Below are positions 21,857 to 32,183 of a DNA stretch of 64,000 bases, piece after piece (position 1 is the first letter of the stretch; each line of letters opens with the position of its first letter). The position numbers were made by a program, and so were the translations under genes. The notes under the pieces are model-generated. The model searched no databases. It was given only the letters and a program-made list of their open reading frames with translations, and was not told where the DNA came from. The DNA comes from Pseudocercospora fijiensis CIRAD86 (lineage: Eukaryota > Ascomycota > Dothideomycetes > Mycosphaerellales > Mycosphaerellaceae), in assembly GCF_000340215.1 (NCBI RefSeq), contig NW_006921540.1, positions 2,241,431 to 2,305,430 of the forward strand. Reading direction: 5' to 3'.

Positions 21857-23800
21857 CTATGAGAGTATCCAAGGCGGAACCAGTGATTGCCATTCACTCC
21901 AGAGCCTTGTGATATGAAGGGCGGACTTCTCCTTCCTCACAGTCGACCTCTCGGACGGACGGCTAATCATCTCGCAAAGGGTGCATCGGCGGCGGTTCTC
22001 TTTGCTCATCTTCTGCCCGTCAAACCACAATTCAAAGCGCAGGTCAGCCGGTCCGATGACCACCTGCACCTGGAAGTCGACCACCAGATGATGTTCTCCA
22101 CGTTGCCAGAATCTCTTATTCTTCTCCTTGAAGCGTTTCTCCTCTGCTAAGGAGAGGTCGGCCTCAACCTCGCAAAGGTGCTCAGCGCTGTCATCCAGAA
22201 CGTACGGAAGCAGATCTTTCTCCACATGAGATACCACGATCTTGGTTGCAAAGACCTTTCTTGGATCACCAGGAGCTACCTTGCGCTTGAAATCGTGGAC
22301 AATTGGATGGTCCATGGAAACTGGACTGCCCTTCTTCACGAACCAGGCTATGCAATTGTTCACGTACATCTTGCCATCTCGCGCGTCGATCGTGGCCCTC
22401 CGCTCGTGGTGCTTCACATTCTCAGGGTCAAAGACCTCTTTGCATAACAGCCCGTAAGAAGCTCTGCAGCAGCGCCAACTGAGGACACCCTGGCCTGCTT
22501 TGAGCTTCCGAAGTCGATCAGCGACCAGGCCTTTGCAGACTGCCAATTGGGGATCAGGAGCAACTCGAATTTGCATGCCTTTGGTGTTGCTGAAATGCCC
22601 GGACGGCATGCGATAGTGCTCAATCAATCTTTGTTGTACGTACGGTGATTGGCCAAGACCACCAGACAGTATCAGGTGGCTTATTTGCCTCTCTGGGAGT
22701 CTGTCTTGGAGTGTATGAAGCTGTCTATCAATCACTCTGAACAGCTTGTCGATTTGGTGGTCAAATAGACCACGCAGCTCTTCTTTATCGAAGTGCATCT
22801 CGCCACGACTGATTCTAGCCTCCTCGCTCACGCAATTGAGATGAAGGTGCTGGACTGGAACAGAAAAGCGCGGTGGCTCATAAGACGAGCCATGTTCACA
22901 CTTGACATTTTGGAAGTCGCGGCCCTTGGCCATCTCCCAAGCTGCTTCTTCAGGGTCGATACCAAACCTCGTTGCCGAGTTCGCGAGCTTCAACTTTGCT
23001 TCAACTTGCTTCTGGAACTCAAAATCGATGCCGACAGAGCCAATATTTTCACCGCCGACGATGTCGACTTGCCTCAGCTGCTTTAGCAAAAGCACGTCAG
23101 TCATAGTTTCTGTGACCTCCAGTGCAGAGAGATCGGTGGTTCCGCCTCCTGCATCGCACACCACGAGAATATCGCCTTCCCTGAAGTGGCTCGCAGCTTC
23201 CGTGGACATGTGCACTGCAGCTGCCTCGGCCTCAGTCAAGCTCATGATGACTGAATGCTGTGCATTTGTGGGACCTCCAAAACCAGACTGTCCGATAATC
23301 CCTCGGAACGTTTCGACGACTTGCGGACTCCATGTTGTGGGGATACTGAATAAGAACTCGATCTGCGCGGCCGACCATGCGAAGTTCGGAAGTTCTGACG
23401 AGAGCTTTTGCTCGATGTGGTCGTACAGCCTCCTCAAGAAGTCACGATACCAGTGTCGAACGTCCTGCTGCGTGGTCACCAGATCCGGATCACGCTTGCG
23501 CATGGTATCGAGGTTCTTCGGGTCAAGCAATGTTTTGAACCAGTCCCGAAGCTGACCATAATTTGGATCTTGCTCCGAAGGCTTTTCACAGCCAAAGCCC
23601 CACGAGGACGGTCGATCGCCACCATGCGGATAGACAAGAACTGTGGGAACTTTGTTCTCATTTGCCTGCGCTCGGCCTGGCCATCTTTGGATCCATCTAA
23701 TGTTATCGCCTTGATGCGGCAAGGCATATCCAACGCCAGTGCATGTTTGGCCTAGATCGATGCCGATGAGCAGATCTGGCTTCCGTGTTGTGCCTGACAT
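21857..23800 (-). CDS. HSPA12-type Hsp70-like ATPase
   Basis: The 647-residue frame carries an actin/Hsp70-fold ATPase: phosphate-1 motif LLIGIDLGQTCTGVGYA at about residues 10-26, phosphate-2 motif VVCDAGGGTTDLSAL near 210-225, and the adenosine motif HLILSGGLGQSPYVQQRL near 378-395. It lacks a canonical substrate-binding domain; the C-terminal 200 residues resemble the short beta domain of fungal HSPA12-like proteins. These large paralogous families are typical of ascomycete accessory genomes and their clients are unknown. The C terminus is uncertain: after FELWFDGQKMSKEN another frame after a TAG acceptor-like site reads EVDCEEGEVRPSYHKALE and ends, which looks more natural than the annotated tail, so a missed intron or small frameshift is possible. 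It lies beside the transposon block. Confidence 0.85.
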   Translation of the reverse strand: MSGTTRKPDLLIGIDLGQTCTGVGYALPHQGDNIRWIQRWPGRAQANENKVPTVLVYPHGGDRPSSWGFGCEKPSEQDPNYGQLRDWFKTLLDPKNLDTMRKRDPDLVTTQQDVRHWYRDFLRRLYDHIEQKLSSELPNFAWSAAQIEFLFSIPTTWSPQVVETFRGIIGQSGFGGPTNAQHSVIMSLTEAEAAAVHMSTEAASHFREGDILVVCDAGGGTTDLSALEVTETMTDVLLLKQLRQVDIVGGENIGSVGIDFEFQKQVEAKLKLANSATRFGIDPEEAAWEMAKGRDFQNVKCEHGSSYEPPRFSVPVQHLHLNCVSEEARISRGEMHFDKEELRGLFDHQIDKLFRVIDRQLHTLQDRLPERQISHLILSGGLGQSPYVQQRLIEHYRMPSGHFSNTKGMQIRVAPDPQLAVCKGLVADRLRKLKAGQGVLSWRCCRASYGLLCKEVFDPENVKHHERRATIDARDGKMYVNNCIAWFVKKGSPVSMDHPIVHDFKRKVAPGDPRKVFATKIVVSHVEKDLLPYVLDDSAEHLCEVEADLSLAEEKRFKEKNKRFWQRGEHHLVVDFQVQVVIGPADLRFELWFDGQKMSKENRRRCTLCEMISRPSERSTVRKEKSALHITRLWSEWQSLVPPWILS

Positions 23801-24301
23801 ATCTGACAGTCAGGTCTGAACTGGTAGCACAGGTGCATCAGGTCAGCCTAATCAATTCGGTGAAAGACCACGGCCAACGCCAAAATACAGCTCCAGGAAG
23901 GATGAGTCTAGTCTTCCGCAGAAAAATCGTCTTAATCTCAAGCCCACTATGAAGGGACTTGCGACACTCTGGAAAATCCGCCATACCCTTAGTCGGGCGA
24001 CTGGAGCAGAGACCCTTCGCCTGCAACATTGCAGCGCTCATATGAGGGGAGAATGTGCCGCAACGATGCAAGTGGTCGCTTAGCCATTGAAAGTCGGACC
24101 ATCGGCTTGCGCTATCGCAATTGCAAATCGAGACCAAATTGATTGCGTCGCACAATGTAGCGTACCGTTCGGCTGTGCACACCAGCGCTGGCGAGCACAG
24201 CAAACCACCTTTTCAGAAGGCACGGCTACAGACATGCTGCGCCAACGTACGAACACAAGTTGTGCAACACATCATTAGACCGTTGTCTCCAGATGTTCTA
24301 A
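23801..24301. other. Intergenic, may hide a 5-prime exon
   Basis: This is a divergent promoter region between the Hsp70-like gene (minus) and the membrane protein gene (plus). The latter lacks an ATG in a good position, so a first exon encoding its signal peptide may lie here; I could not place it. Short frames on both strands are otherwise unremarkable. Confidence 0.4.
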
Positions 24302-24373
24302 ACTTATGCATCACTGGTTTCACTTGAAGTTGGGTGTACACCTTGTGGACAGCCACGGCAAATAGCTGGCTCA

Positions 24374-25901
24374 GTGACCTGGTGCTCATACAGATCCTGC
24401 TCGGCGGCAGATCGCTCGTTGGCGATTGTGCCAGCCTGTGACAGTTGTCTCGAAGCTGGCAGGGAATGGGTCGCCAGAACCATTCCAATTTTTTCACATT
24501 CTTTGCATTGCACTCTAACACCCTCAAGTGGTTCAAAGGCTTCGGCAAATTCCGTGGGCATGTCGGTCTCAAAAACAATATACTACCCTGTCAATTTCAC
24601 AATTCCATACCGTTGTCATCAGCTTACGAGTCAATCCGTGGTTACTACAACAACATGGTTAAATGCCTGGAACGATCCGGTCAAAATTAATTATACTTTC
24701 ACAAATTTGCTCGCGTCGCCAAAGACAACAGCCTTTTACACCAGCTTTGCCTTCGAAAAGGATGTGGCTGAGACCAGTCTCGGCACAAGTTTGCAAAACA
24801 TTATCGATCCATCGGACGCATTTGCTGCTTGGAATGTTACAGCAACATCAAATGCGAATGGAACAGCACCAGTCTCGCGCGAACAGGAAAGCCAAATATC
24901 GATGGGAGAAGCAGTTGGAATAGGCATCGGATGTGCTGCTGTTGGCGCTTTGCTGGTCTCTCTCATTGCTTGCCTGCTATATCACCGGCGCTCGAGGCGA
25001 AAAGGCTACAGCACGGCAGCACTTTCTGTGTCTTCAGGCTCCGCAAATGAGTCCGACAAAATTTCCACAATACATGTACCACTCTCGAATAGTCCATTGA
25101 CTATATTGAGCTCAGAACTGCCGCCACCGGAGGCCGACAGGACTATCATAGCCAATGTGTCGAAACTGGCCACCTTAATCAAGAACCATGCGCAAAGTTT
25201 CTATGCTCACACCACGACGGTCGAGTTCTCCGGAGACGCTTTGCCGGTGCTGGAAACGTTATTACACAATTGCACAGATATAAAAGCGCAGGACTTGATC
25301 ACTATGCTATCGAACTCTGATACTCGCGTGGGAGCAGTCAGATTCTTGTTGGCATGGTCCATTCTCTCAAATGTTGGGTATAAGTCGCAAGTCGACCACA
25401 CGCTTCTCCCTCCAGCACTCGCAGAATGTCTGTGTGCCATGAATCTCGAGACCCAATCCTCTTCAGGTGAGTGTGCAGGAACGAGGACAAGCTGCCGACA
25501 ACGATGGCTCACATGTCTTAGCACTTCTGAGCCAATGGCGCCACGTCACCGGCGCTCTTATACCGCCTTCAAAAACCATGTCATCAGACGATCCTCGTCA
25601 ATTCAACATCTCACAGCTAGCCAGAGATGTGAACGACGTGCTTCGCTCCTTCGCCTCGCCAGACGACATAGGACGTTTTGCCAACATGACTGAGATTCTC
25701 AGACAAGGTGCATATGTTGGCTACGTGACTTTGGTACAACCTACGACGTGGGCGTTTGAATGGGAGGATGAGGCTGATGGTAGGCATGCAAATGAGCTGG
25801 TGGTGTTCCCGGCTCTGGTACAAATAAGTGATGAGCATGGCAGGCCGCGGAATAAGGCTCTGCGTAGCATGGATAAGCAGAGCGTTCCTAGAGCCAGGTA
25901 G
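24374..25901 (+). CDS. Single-pass membrane protein, paralogue 1
   Basis: Two exons, to 25466 and 25522-25901, join across a 55-base intron (GTGAGT donor, CTTAG acceptor). The open frame reaches back to 24302 with more Cys residues (GCTPCGQ) but no ATG; the codon at 24374 is GTG, so the true N terminus, probably a signal peptide, lies upstream. As modelled it has 490 residues: a Cys-containing, N-glycosylation-rich outer part, a Gly-rich membrane segment near 181-203 (AVGIGIGCAAVGALLVSL), a basic stop-transfer (YHRRSRRK), then a cytosolic domain. That domain shares landmarks with the protein at 29005-30177: IKNHAQSFYAHT, TRVGAVRFLLAWSI, TLLPPALAEC, and a C-terminal FEWEDEADGRHANELVVFPAL. The domain is widespread in fungal membrane proteins; its function is unknown to me. 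Confidence 0.75.
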
Positions 25902-26190
25902 TGGATGCACGACGCGATGTTAGTATCTCCCGCGAGTTTCCCAGTCGAGTTTGTACATAATGCGGACCACATGTAGAATTGGTTTCTTTGCCTACTCGTC
26001 ACTAAGTTTGCACATGCGAAGGGTTGCATATATATCCGCTACCAAGTCTTCGACAACCCAAATTCTGCTTGGACGTCACTTCCCTCAGACTTGAGAGTGA
26101 TCCTTCTAATCTGGAGTATGCTGTAGGTGGCCCTTGGATCTCCGGGCGCAAGACATTGCGTAAATCTCTACTCTGGATCATCATCTTCCG
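25902..26190. other. Short convergent gap
   Basis: Sequence between the stop of membrane paralogue 1 (plus) and the end of the C2H2 gene (minus). Overlapping short frames only; no feature supported. Confidence 0.4.
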
Positions 26191-27332
26191 TCACCGGTGT
26201 TGTAACAGTCGCTCTCTCGGGGCCTTTCTTCTTGTCGCCTCGCTCCTCGAGGATATCAGTTTCTATGCTTTACATGAGTCACCAGTATATGCATAAGGTA
26301 TGGATGGATGCATGAACTCACCGGATTTTGATGAGAACGCAGTCGTGCAGGCGGAACGGGCCTTGTACTCTCATTGTTGATGTCATGAGTATGAGGCGTC
26401 GCACGCTGCCTCCTTGGATCTGTTCCCGACGAAGGGTCGAAGGCATGGGCATTGATTGACGTTGACGTTGTCCTTTGAGTTTGATTCACTGATTCGGCAG
26501 CTTGGCTCCGTCTCGAGTGAAGACTGCCCCGATCAGTGTTATTCGTCTCATTGGATAGACTGTGGTCAGCGTAGCCCTCTACCTCCTTGGGCTTAGGCAA
26601 ATACCGATCTTGCTCTGCCATGAAACGTGTTTCTTGTCTGTTTTGTCGGTATGACTTTGTTTGATCATCGAAGAACATAGTTGCCGAGGTCGTGATGCTC
26701 GAGGCTTCCATAAAAGTCTCCTCTTCCGTGCTCGCGTTTCCTGATTCCAGCATCGATGGTTCTTCGAGAATCGTCGATAGCGTAGCATTCCGTTCAGACT
26801 TCTCAAACGTACCGCTTGGTGGGTTTGAAGTTGCTGTCTGCTGGCTTTCTGAGCTGTCTACGGTGGAAAAACTCGAGACATCCTCATCAAGGTTTGCCTC
26901 TTGGTCCTCTGATATCTGGTCGCTGTCAGCATCATCGCTGCTCTCATTATCATGGTTCAGCAGCTTAGTCAAATGCTGTGGCAGCGAAAGCATTGCCAAT
27001 TGTTGGAAATGTTCTCCAACATGGAGATACCATGCCGAGACAGATAGCTGCAGTCCCTCACAGAGCGGACAGCGATGATCGAATTTGTTACTGTCAGGCT
27101 GAGAGCTTGCCTGTGCGATGATCTGAAGGCTTTCAGGGTCCTCCGAGAGACTGTGGTCCGCCACAAGGTGGTCTTCAAGTAGTGTCTCTTGATCAAACCT
27201 CGGCGTACATTCGAAAGGACATGCCCATTGACGATGATGCGATGATTCCTCGTGATACTGCCACAGTCTGCGATCTGAATGCATTCGAGTCGCCAGTGGA
27301 CATTTCTCCCAGGTGCAAAGGTACGGTGTCAT
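26191..27332 (-). CDS. C2H2 zinc-finger protein
   Basis: Three C2H2-like fingers sit in the first 120 residues: one starting YLCTWEKC, one WACPFEC with HLVADH, and one HRCPLC with HVGEHFQQLAMLSLP. That last block is typical of the fungal finger set often found C-terminal in long NACHT or ankyrin proteins. The rest is Ser/Glu-rich and disordered. The frame from 27332 ends its first exon at 26322 before a GTGAGT donor; joining to a CATAG acceptor gives exon 26262-26191 and 360 residues. A rarer GAG acceptor about 16 bases further on would give an acidic tail ending near 26169. The N terminus begins right at finger one, so upstream exons may be missing and the gene may be a fragment of a longer protein. 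Confidence 0.65.
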
Positions 27333-28722
27333 GTCATCGCTGATGTGAGACCTTGCAAGCTATGTATTAGCTCGTTTTATACGTTATACAAGAACCGGAA
27401 AGCGCTATGGCGACGTTGTACGACGATGCCTCGAATGCATCAAAACTCGTCATTACCAGAGAAACTGCCTGGCCTGTCATGAGAACTCAAGGTAGGGATG
27501 TCCAAAGACATTTGTCCCTCAGTTTCGTAGGCGTGGCGTGGGAGGAGTGTCGTTGGGCAATGCAGGGAGGTGTGTATCTGCATGGGATGAGGTTAACTGT
27601 CGTATGACTACTGACAAAGCTCGTAGTCAAGTTCAAGTACATGCCATGCACGCCCGAGACTGCCGACACCAAATACGTTTCCCATCGCAGCCGAGCAAAG
27701 ACTGTACTGATATCCGCTCACGACAACACCTTCGTTATTTTCGCCAGCGACCTCGAGACCAAGCTCGCAAACAAGATCGGCTGGACTGCTCCTGGTGACC
27801 GATCGACCATGGCAAGATTGCTGTGTCGGGCGTGGACTCGATTTTGGAGAAACTGCCTTTGAGTGCACAGCTCAAAAGTTGAATGAAAGCCTGTGCTGCG
27901 TATGATTGATGGCCTATGATACCAGGACAGCGATGCGAGTGAAGAATAGATATAATTGAGCGATCAAAAAAGCATTCTAAAGCTCCATCGACATTGGTGA
28001 GCTTTGAGCAGCTGACGCAAAGCATGCGGTATTATACGATAATGTTCAAGGTGCTGATTCTCAAACGAGTTCGGAGGTCGTGTTTGACTGTCTCTGTCAG
28101 AGTTGACGACATCTTCGATGCGGTCCTTCCGGAAACTCAACTCACCTGGTGTCTCAGTGCCAGCGGTGCCTGGCTCTCGGCACATTATTTTTTTTTGTTT
28201 TTGAGATTTTTTATTATTATAACCAGCGCAAAATCAGTGTTGGGAGATGAACATCAATCTGCACGCCATCTTCATCCACGAATAGCAACGCAATAAGAAG
28301 TTCTAGAAAGACATCAAAGCCCATCATCCCACCACCAGCGATAGAATACCCAAATGAGCCTCCGGAAACTCTATAATCCTGCATCCTAGCTTTCAACAAC
28401 CATGCTCAAGGGTCATCCTCACATCCGAAACACAGCTACCTTGGAAGCTGTGCCCGCATCACCAGCGTCGTAAGACATTATTCCGTCAGCGATCTCGTTG
28501 CCAACCGGGAACAAATTTGAATCCTGCTTCAATTGATCTGCGACAACACAGTCCTGCAACAGATCCCGCCTCAGAGAACACACAGACACGAACTTGGATC
28601 CAGCTAAGCGAAGCTACCCGCCCGGTTCATTGCAACATCCATTGTCTCTCGTCTTATTGTACCACGTCAGCAAGCGTTTCCCTCTTATCATACCTGCCTG
28701 CTCGCCGGTTGTGAAGAATCCA
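27333..28722. other. Unresolved region with weak exon-like frames
   Basis: Almost 1.4 kb without a confident gene. A two-exon plus-strand candidate is listed separately. On the minus strand, frames at 27,735-28,025 and 27,964-28,185 look mildly protein-like, the latter with a GTGAGT donor at its start, and could be upstream exons of the C2H2 gene. A T-rich run lies at about 28,187-28,220. Confidence 0.4.
27407..27862 (+). CDS. Candidate small hypothetical protein
   Basis: Exons 27407-27491 and 27627-27862 join across a 135-base intron with a GTAGGG donor, a CTGAC branch site 11 bases before the acceptor, and a CGTAG acceptor. The joined frame gives 106 residues starting MATLYDDASNASKLVITRE. 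I recognise no family. The second exon has a plausible beta-rich stretch (AKTVLISAHDNTFVIFAS). Phase agreement and the branch site are the only support, and a minus-strand gene could overlap it. Confidence 0.3.
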
Positions 28723-28986
28723 ATGTCGTGGTGGAAGAACTTCACCAAACCTTTTCGAAAACTTCGGAAGAAACATACCAGACCTATCTACGAGCACGAC
28801 TTCCATCAGCCGAGATCGCCCTACGCATCTGGTTTGCCATCTTCAGGCGGAAGGACTCACAACGAGCCTCACGTCCCACCGCCTAAAATCCCATCTCGAA
28901 CTCCAAACCAAAGACGAGGAAGAAGCAGTTTCGATTCCGACGAACAATCGTTCCATACCACTCCAGAAGGAGGCTTCAAGATCTAG
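28723..28986 (+). CDS. Short basic Pro-rich protein, possibly the severed N terminus of the next gene
   Basis: The 87-codon frame starts MSWWKNFTKPFRKLRKKH, is basic and Pro/Ser-rich, and ends at TAG 28984-28986. The same frame continues without interruption into the membrane protein downstream, so a single CAG to TAG change would split one protein into two. Alternatively it is an independent small protein. No intron that removes the TAG in phase has good splice sites. Confidence 0.4.
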   Translation: MSWWKNFTKPFRKLRKKHTRPIYEHDFHQPRSPYASGLPSSGGRTHNEPHVPPPKIPSRTPNQRRGRSSFDSDEQSFHTTPEGGFKI

Positions 28987-29004
28987 GTCGAGGTGGAAAG
29001 CAAC

Positions 29005-30177
29005 ATGACAGTATCCAGCGGCGGAGCAGCGGGAATCGGAATCGGCTGCGCAATCGCCGGGATCCTAATCTGCGGAGCAATTTTCTACCTCGTTGGTCGT
29101 AGACGTCGACAACTCGCAAGCCAAAGTGGAATCGAAGAAGAGATCTCCATCGGCGACGAGAAACCCCGAAAATTAAACCCTCTCCAACAAAACCCCATCA
29201 TCGACGCCTCACAAATCGTCTCTCGTCCCAATACAGCCGTATCTCGCTCTTCCTCCTCTTCATCGAGCACACATTCCCTAGGTTCCCCAAACGACACAGA
29301 AACCAAAGAAAATCTCCTCCGCCTTAACGTCGCTATTCGAGCACATGCGGAAACTTTCTATACCACATCCCCCGCCATCGATCTCTCGCCATCTCATGAT
29401 GCGAATCTTTCAACTCTCGCGGAAATTCTGGGAGCTTCGGCACCGCTTGATGCCACAGCCCTGCATGCCCTCCTCCATACCCCGGAAACTCGAATCGATG
29501 CTATAAGGCTTTTGATCGCGTGGTCGGTTTTCAAATATATCCAAACTGATGCAGAAATTGAGAAGACCTTGTTACCGCCGGAATTGGCTAAGTGTGCGCA
29601 GGCTATGAGCCGGGGAAGTATTGTGGACCAGAAACGGTATAGTATTCCGAGGAAACCTGTTCCAGGAAGCACGATTCCTACGATTGATGTTACGACTGTG
29701 CGCACGACTGCTGCTGCTGCTTCTTCTTCTTCGGATGATCATGTTGCTTTTGCAAAGTGGAGGGAAACTTCTGGGAAATTGCTTGAGCCGATTTATGGGG
29801 ATGGGAAAGTTGTCGGGACGAAGGATTCTCGGGATCAGAATATTGGGGAGTTGGTGACGGTTTTGGTATATTTGCTGCAGCCGTATGTGGCGAAAGGTTA
29901 TGGTGGAGCGAGAGTGAGGGATTTGGAGAATGTGATTAAGATGGCTGCGGCGTTTGGGTATAGGTTGTTTACGCAGAGGCCGGAGTGGGAATTTGCTTGG
30001 AGTACGTTGATGGCGGATGAGATTGTTGTGTATCCGGCGCTCGTTAAGATTGGAGATGAAAAGGGGAAGCGGTTGAGGAAGTCGGTAGTATTGGAGTGGG
30101 AGGAGGTGATGAAGTTGCCGGAACCTATGGAAATTGTGGTGAGTAAACGTGCTTCTGTGCACAAGGAGGTTGTGTAG
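29005..30177 (+). CDS. Single-pass membrane protein, paralogue 2
   Basis: From the ATG at 29005 the protein has 390 residues. A Gly-rich membrane segment comes almost at once (GIGIGCAIAGILICGAIFYL), followed by RRRR and a cytosolic region. Shared with paralogue 1 are AIRAHAETFYTTS, TRIDAIRLLIAWSVF, TLLPPELAKC, FAKWRETSGKLL, DSRDQNIGELV, EWEFAW and DEIVVYPALVKIGDEKG. Unlike paralogue 1 there is no Cys-rich outer domain; the upstream sequence in the same frame is the basic Pro-rich segment at 28723-28986. The pair looks like an old duplication with divergent N termini. Third-position usage drifts from C-rich to G/T-rich along the gene, a patchiness also seen in AP-3 beta here. It ends 163 bases from the convergent PPG1 stop. 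Confidence 0.85.
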   Translation: MTVSSGGAAGIGIGCAIAGILICGAIFYLVGRRRRQLASQSGIEEEISIGDEKPRKLNPLQQNPIIDASQIVSRPNTAVSRSSSSSSSTHSLGSPNDTETKENLLRLNVAIRAHAETFYTTSPAIDLSPSHDANLSTLAEILGASAPLDATALHALLHTPETRIDAIRLLIAWSVFKYIQTDAEIEKTLLPPELAKCAQAMSRGSIVDQKRYSIPRKPVPGSTIPTIDVTTVRTTAAAASSSSDDHVAFAKWRETSGKLLEPIYGDGKVVGTKDSRDQNIGELVTVLVYLLQPYVAKGYGGARVRDLENVIKMAAAFGYRLFTQRPEWEFAWSTLMADEIVVYPALVKIGDEKGKRLRKSVVLEWEEVMKLPEPMEIVVSKRASVHKEVV

Positions 30178-30340
30178 CTGAGCCCAAAATTGTTTATCCA
30201 CATCAAACGAATTCGCATATACCAGTGAACGCCGTCTAGTTGATGCAAGTGTTGTATCGTGGTATCTTCCCATGCATAGCACAATCCCGTAAATGCAAAC
30301 AGGGGGCGCCAAAACGCCAACCTTCTCTCCAAGCTTCTTG

Positions 30341-31450
30341 CTAGAGGAAGTAGTCTCGAACTGGATCATTCCCAGCATGCTGTTGCTGCTGCTGCTGTTC
30401 CAGTCTATGCGCCTCGTTTTCTGGTGCGGCGTCGAAGACATTCCATTTCCGTTCGCCGCCGGGTCCGACCTCAAGAACGCTGGCCAAGTTGCCACATCGA
30501 TAACAATAGTTGGGTGCGCTCCAAACGGTTGACAATCGATCATCAAACATGACCATATATCCTTCGTTACAGAGCTGATGTGCTCTGAGAATGTGCGTCA
30601 TGCTGTTGACCTCCAAAAATTTCTTGACCACCTGTGCGCCAAACGTGTATCCTGCTCCGCGCGGCGACAGACTGAATTCATCTCGTTCGCTATCCGGATC
30701 TGACCAAACGAGATCGGCCATGGGTCCTTCATGTGGGATTTCACGGAAGCGGTCGATGATTTTGATCTGGTCTATGCTGTGTATGCTGGGACTGAGACCG
30801 CCATGTACGCAGAATATCTTGTCGTCGATGACACAAGATAAGCTCAGGTAATCGAACATGTCTGTGAAGTAGTGCCATACTGCCGGGTTGCCGTACTTTC
30901 GGCTGCACTCGGTGTAGAAGCCATACGACTGCGTGACGCCTCTGCTTTCGTGGTTGCCGCGGATCAGATGCACGCGCTGCGGATATCGGAGCTTTAAGCA
31001 GACCAGGAGCGAGATGGTCTCTATGCTGAACAGTCCTCTGTCGACATAATCGCCTGCGACACGCCGTCAGCTTGAGTCTGGACCTTGCGTGGCGCACGCT
31101 ATGCTGCATGCTCGGTGGTGGTCGCGTGACCTACCTAGAAAGAGGTAGTTGGTGTCCGGGCAGTATCCACCGATCTTGAAGATCTCAATCATGTCAAAGA
31201 ACTGTCCATGAATGTCTCCGACGACCGTGACCGGCGCCTGTATGTGCACGACATTGCTCTCCTTCATCAACAACTCTTTCGCCTTGGCGCATATTGCTTC
31301 GATTACGGAGTCAGCGAGGAGCTCCTTGCGGTACAGGCGAGCGATGCATTCGTCGAGGTCTACGCTGGCTTGAGGGGATATCAGCATACAATGCATACTG
31401 TCTGATCAGCGCATGGCATATGATGCATACATACCAGGGAGGCCAGGCAT
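30341..31450 (-). CDS. ppg1: PPG1-type serine/threonine protein phosphatase catalytic subunit
   Basis: A PPP-family phosphatase of the PP2A-like PPG1 branch, in yeast tied to glycogen and to the Far complex (STRIPAK-like). Exons 31450-31435, 31368-31135 and 31053-30341 give 320 residues; introns are 66 and 81 bases, with a GTATGT donor and CTGAT branch site in the first and GTAGGT and CTGACG in the second. Metal-binding and catalytic motifs are complete: GDIHGQ, GDYVDRG (formed across intron 2), LIRGNHESR, and FCVHGGLSPS. SYGFYTECSRKYG, RFREIPHEGPMADLVWSDP and RAHQLCNEGY match PPG1 better than PP2A, PP4 or SIT4. The C terminus ends DYFL, the methylatable tail of PP2A-like enzymes, after a Gln run. 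The start is set by a 16-base first exon in phase with the family N terminus (VDLDECIARLYRKELL). Confidence 0.92.
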
Positions 31451-32183
31451 TGCTCGACTGCCCTGGGCGCTGTTTCTTGGGCGGCCTAGGAAGGAACGTG
31501 TTTATGGAGGGCAGGCGCATCAAGACCGGCTGTCATCATCATCGACCATACCAGGTGTGCTCGGCTAAGGATGGCGATGGTGGTGGGAGCAACATCTGCT
31601 TTGCCGCTGCCTCTGACTCTTGCGCTGCGATGGAACGGCGTTGCAGCAATACGGCGAGCCATATCGACACGGAGGACGTAATGTGCAAGGACCCACTCAG
31701 GCACGGGTGCGGGCGGGAGGCAGCCGCCGCTTTTTCTTTTCTGGGCTGCAGGCTGAGGCAACGTCTTGCTTTCTGGCCCCATCTCTATTCTAGCTGACGA
31801 TGCCGACCCGTCTTCCACCATCGGCGTGAGCATTTCGAGCACGAAGAAGCAACAACTCCGCACCCTTTTCAGCCTCCCATCATCTCAGCTTATGCGGCAG
31901 CGGCAGCGGCAGCGGCAGCGGCGTCAAGAATCTGGCACAGCACTTCTCTACGCCATATTGAACAACACCGTTTCTCACGAGGCACAAGCAGCGCCCCAAC
32001 CACTCTCAGGAGCAGGAGCAGCAGTCGCCCCATGATCGCTCAGGACAAGGGCCATATTTCGCCAGATATTTCTTTCTGTCTCCCCGTCCTGATCCACCTC
32101 TCGTAACGGCATCTCGCTCTGCCTTTTCAGCAAGCTCAATTTTCGTAACACCAAGAGAGCCTTTTCCATTTCATCACCGCAAG
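31451..32183. other. Divergent promoter region with GCGGCA microsatellite
   Basis: The region between PPG1 (minus) and the disordered protein gene (plus). A (GCAGCG)n run of about five copies lies at 31,889-31,922. Several antiparallel frames exist; none shows a domain. Confidence 0.5.

Noticed and set aside
22902..23555. Plus-strand open frame of 217 codons
   Set aside because: Antisense of the Hsp70-like ATPase domain, which carries all expected motifs on the minus strand.
29572..30546. Minus-strand open frame of 324 codons
   Set aside because: It overlaps the membrane paralogue and the end of PPG1 and is His/Arg/Pro-rich antisense; no family resemblance.
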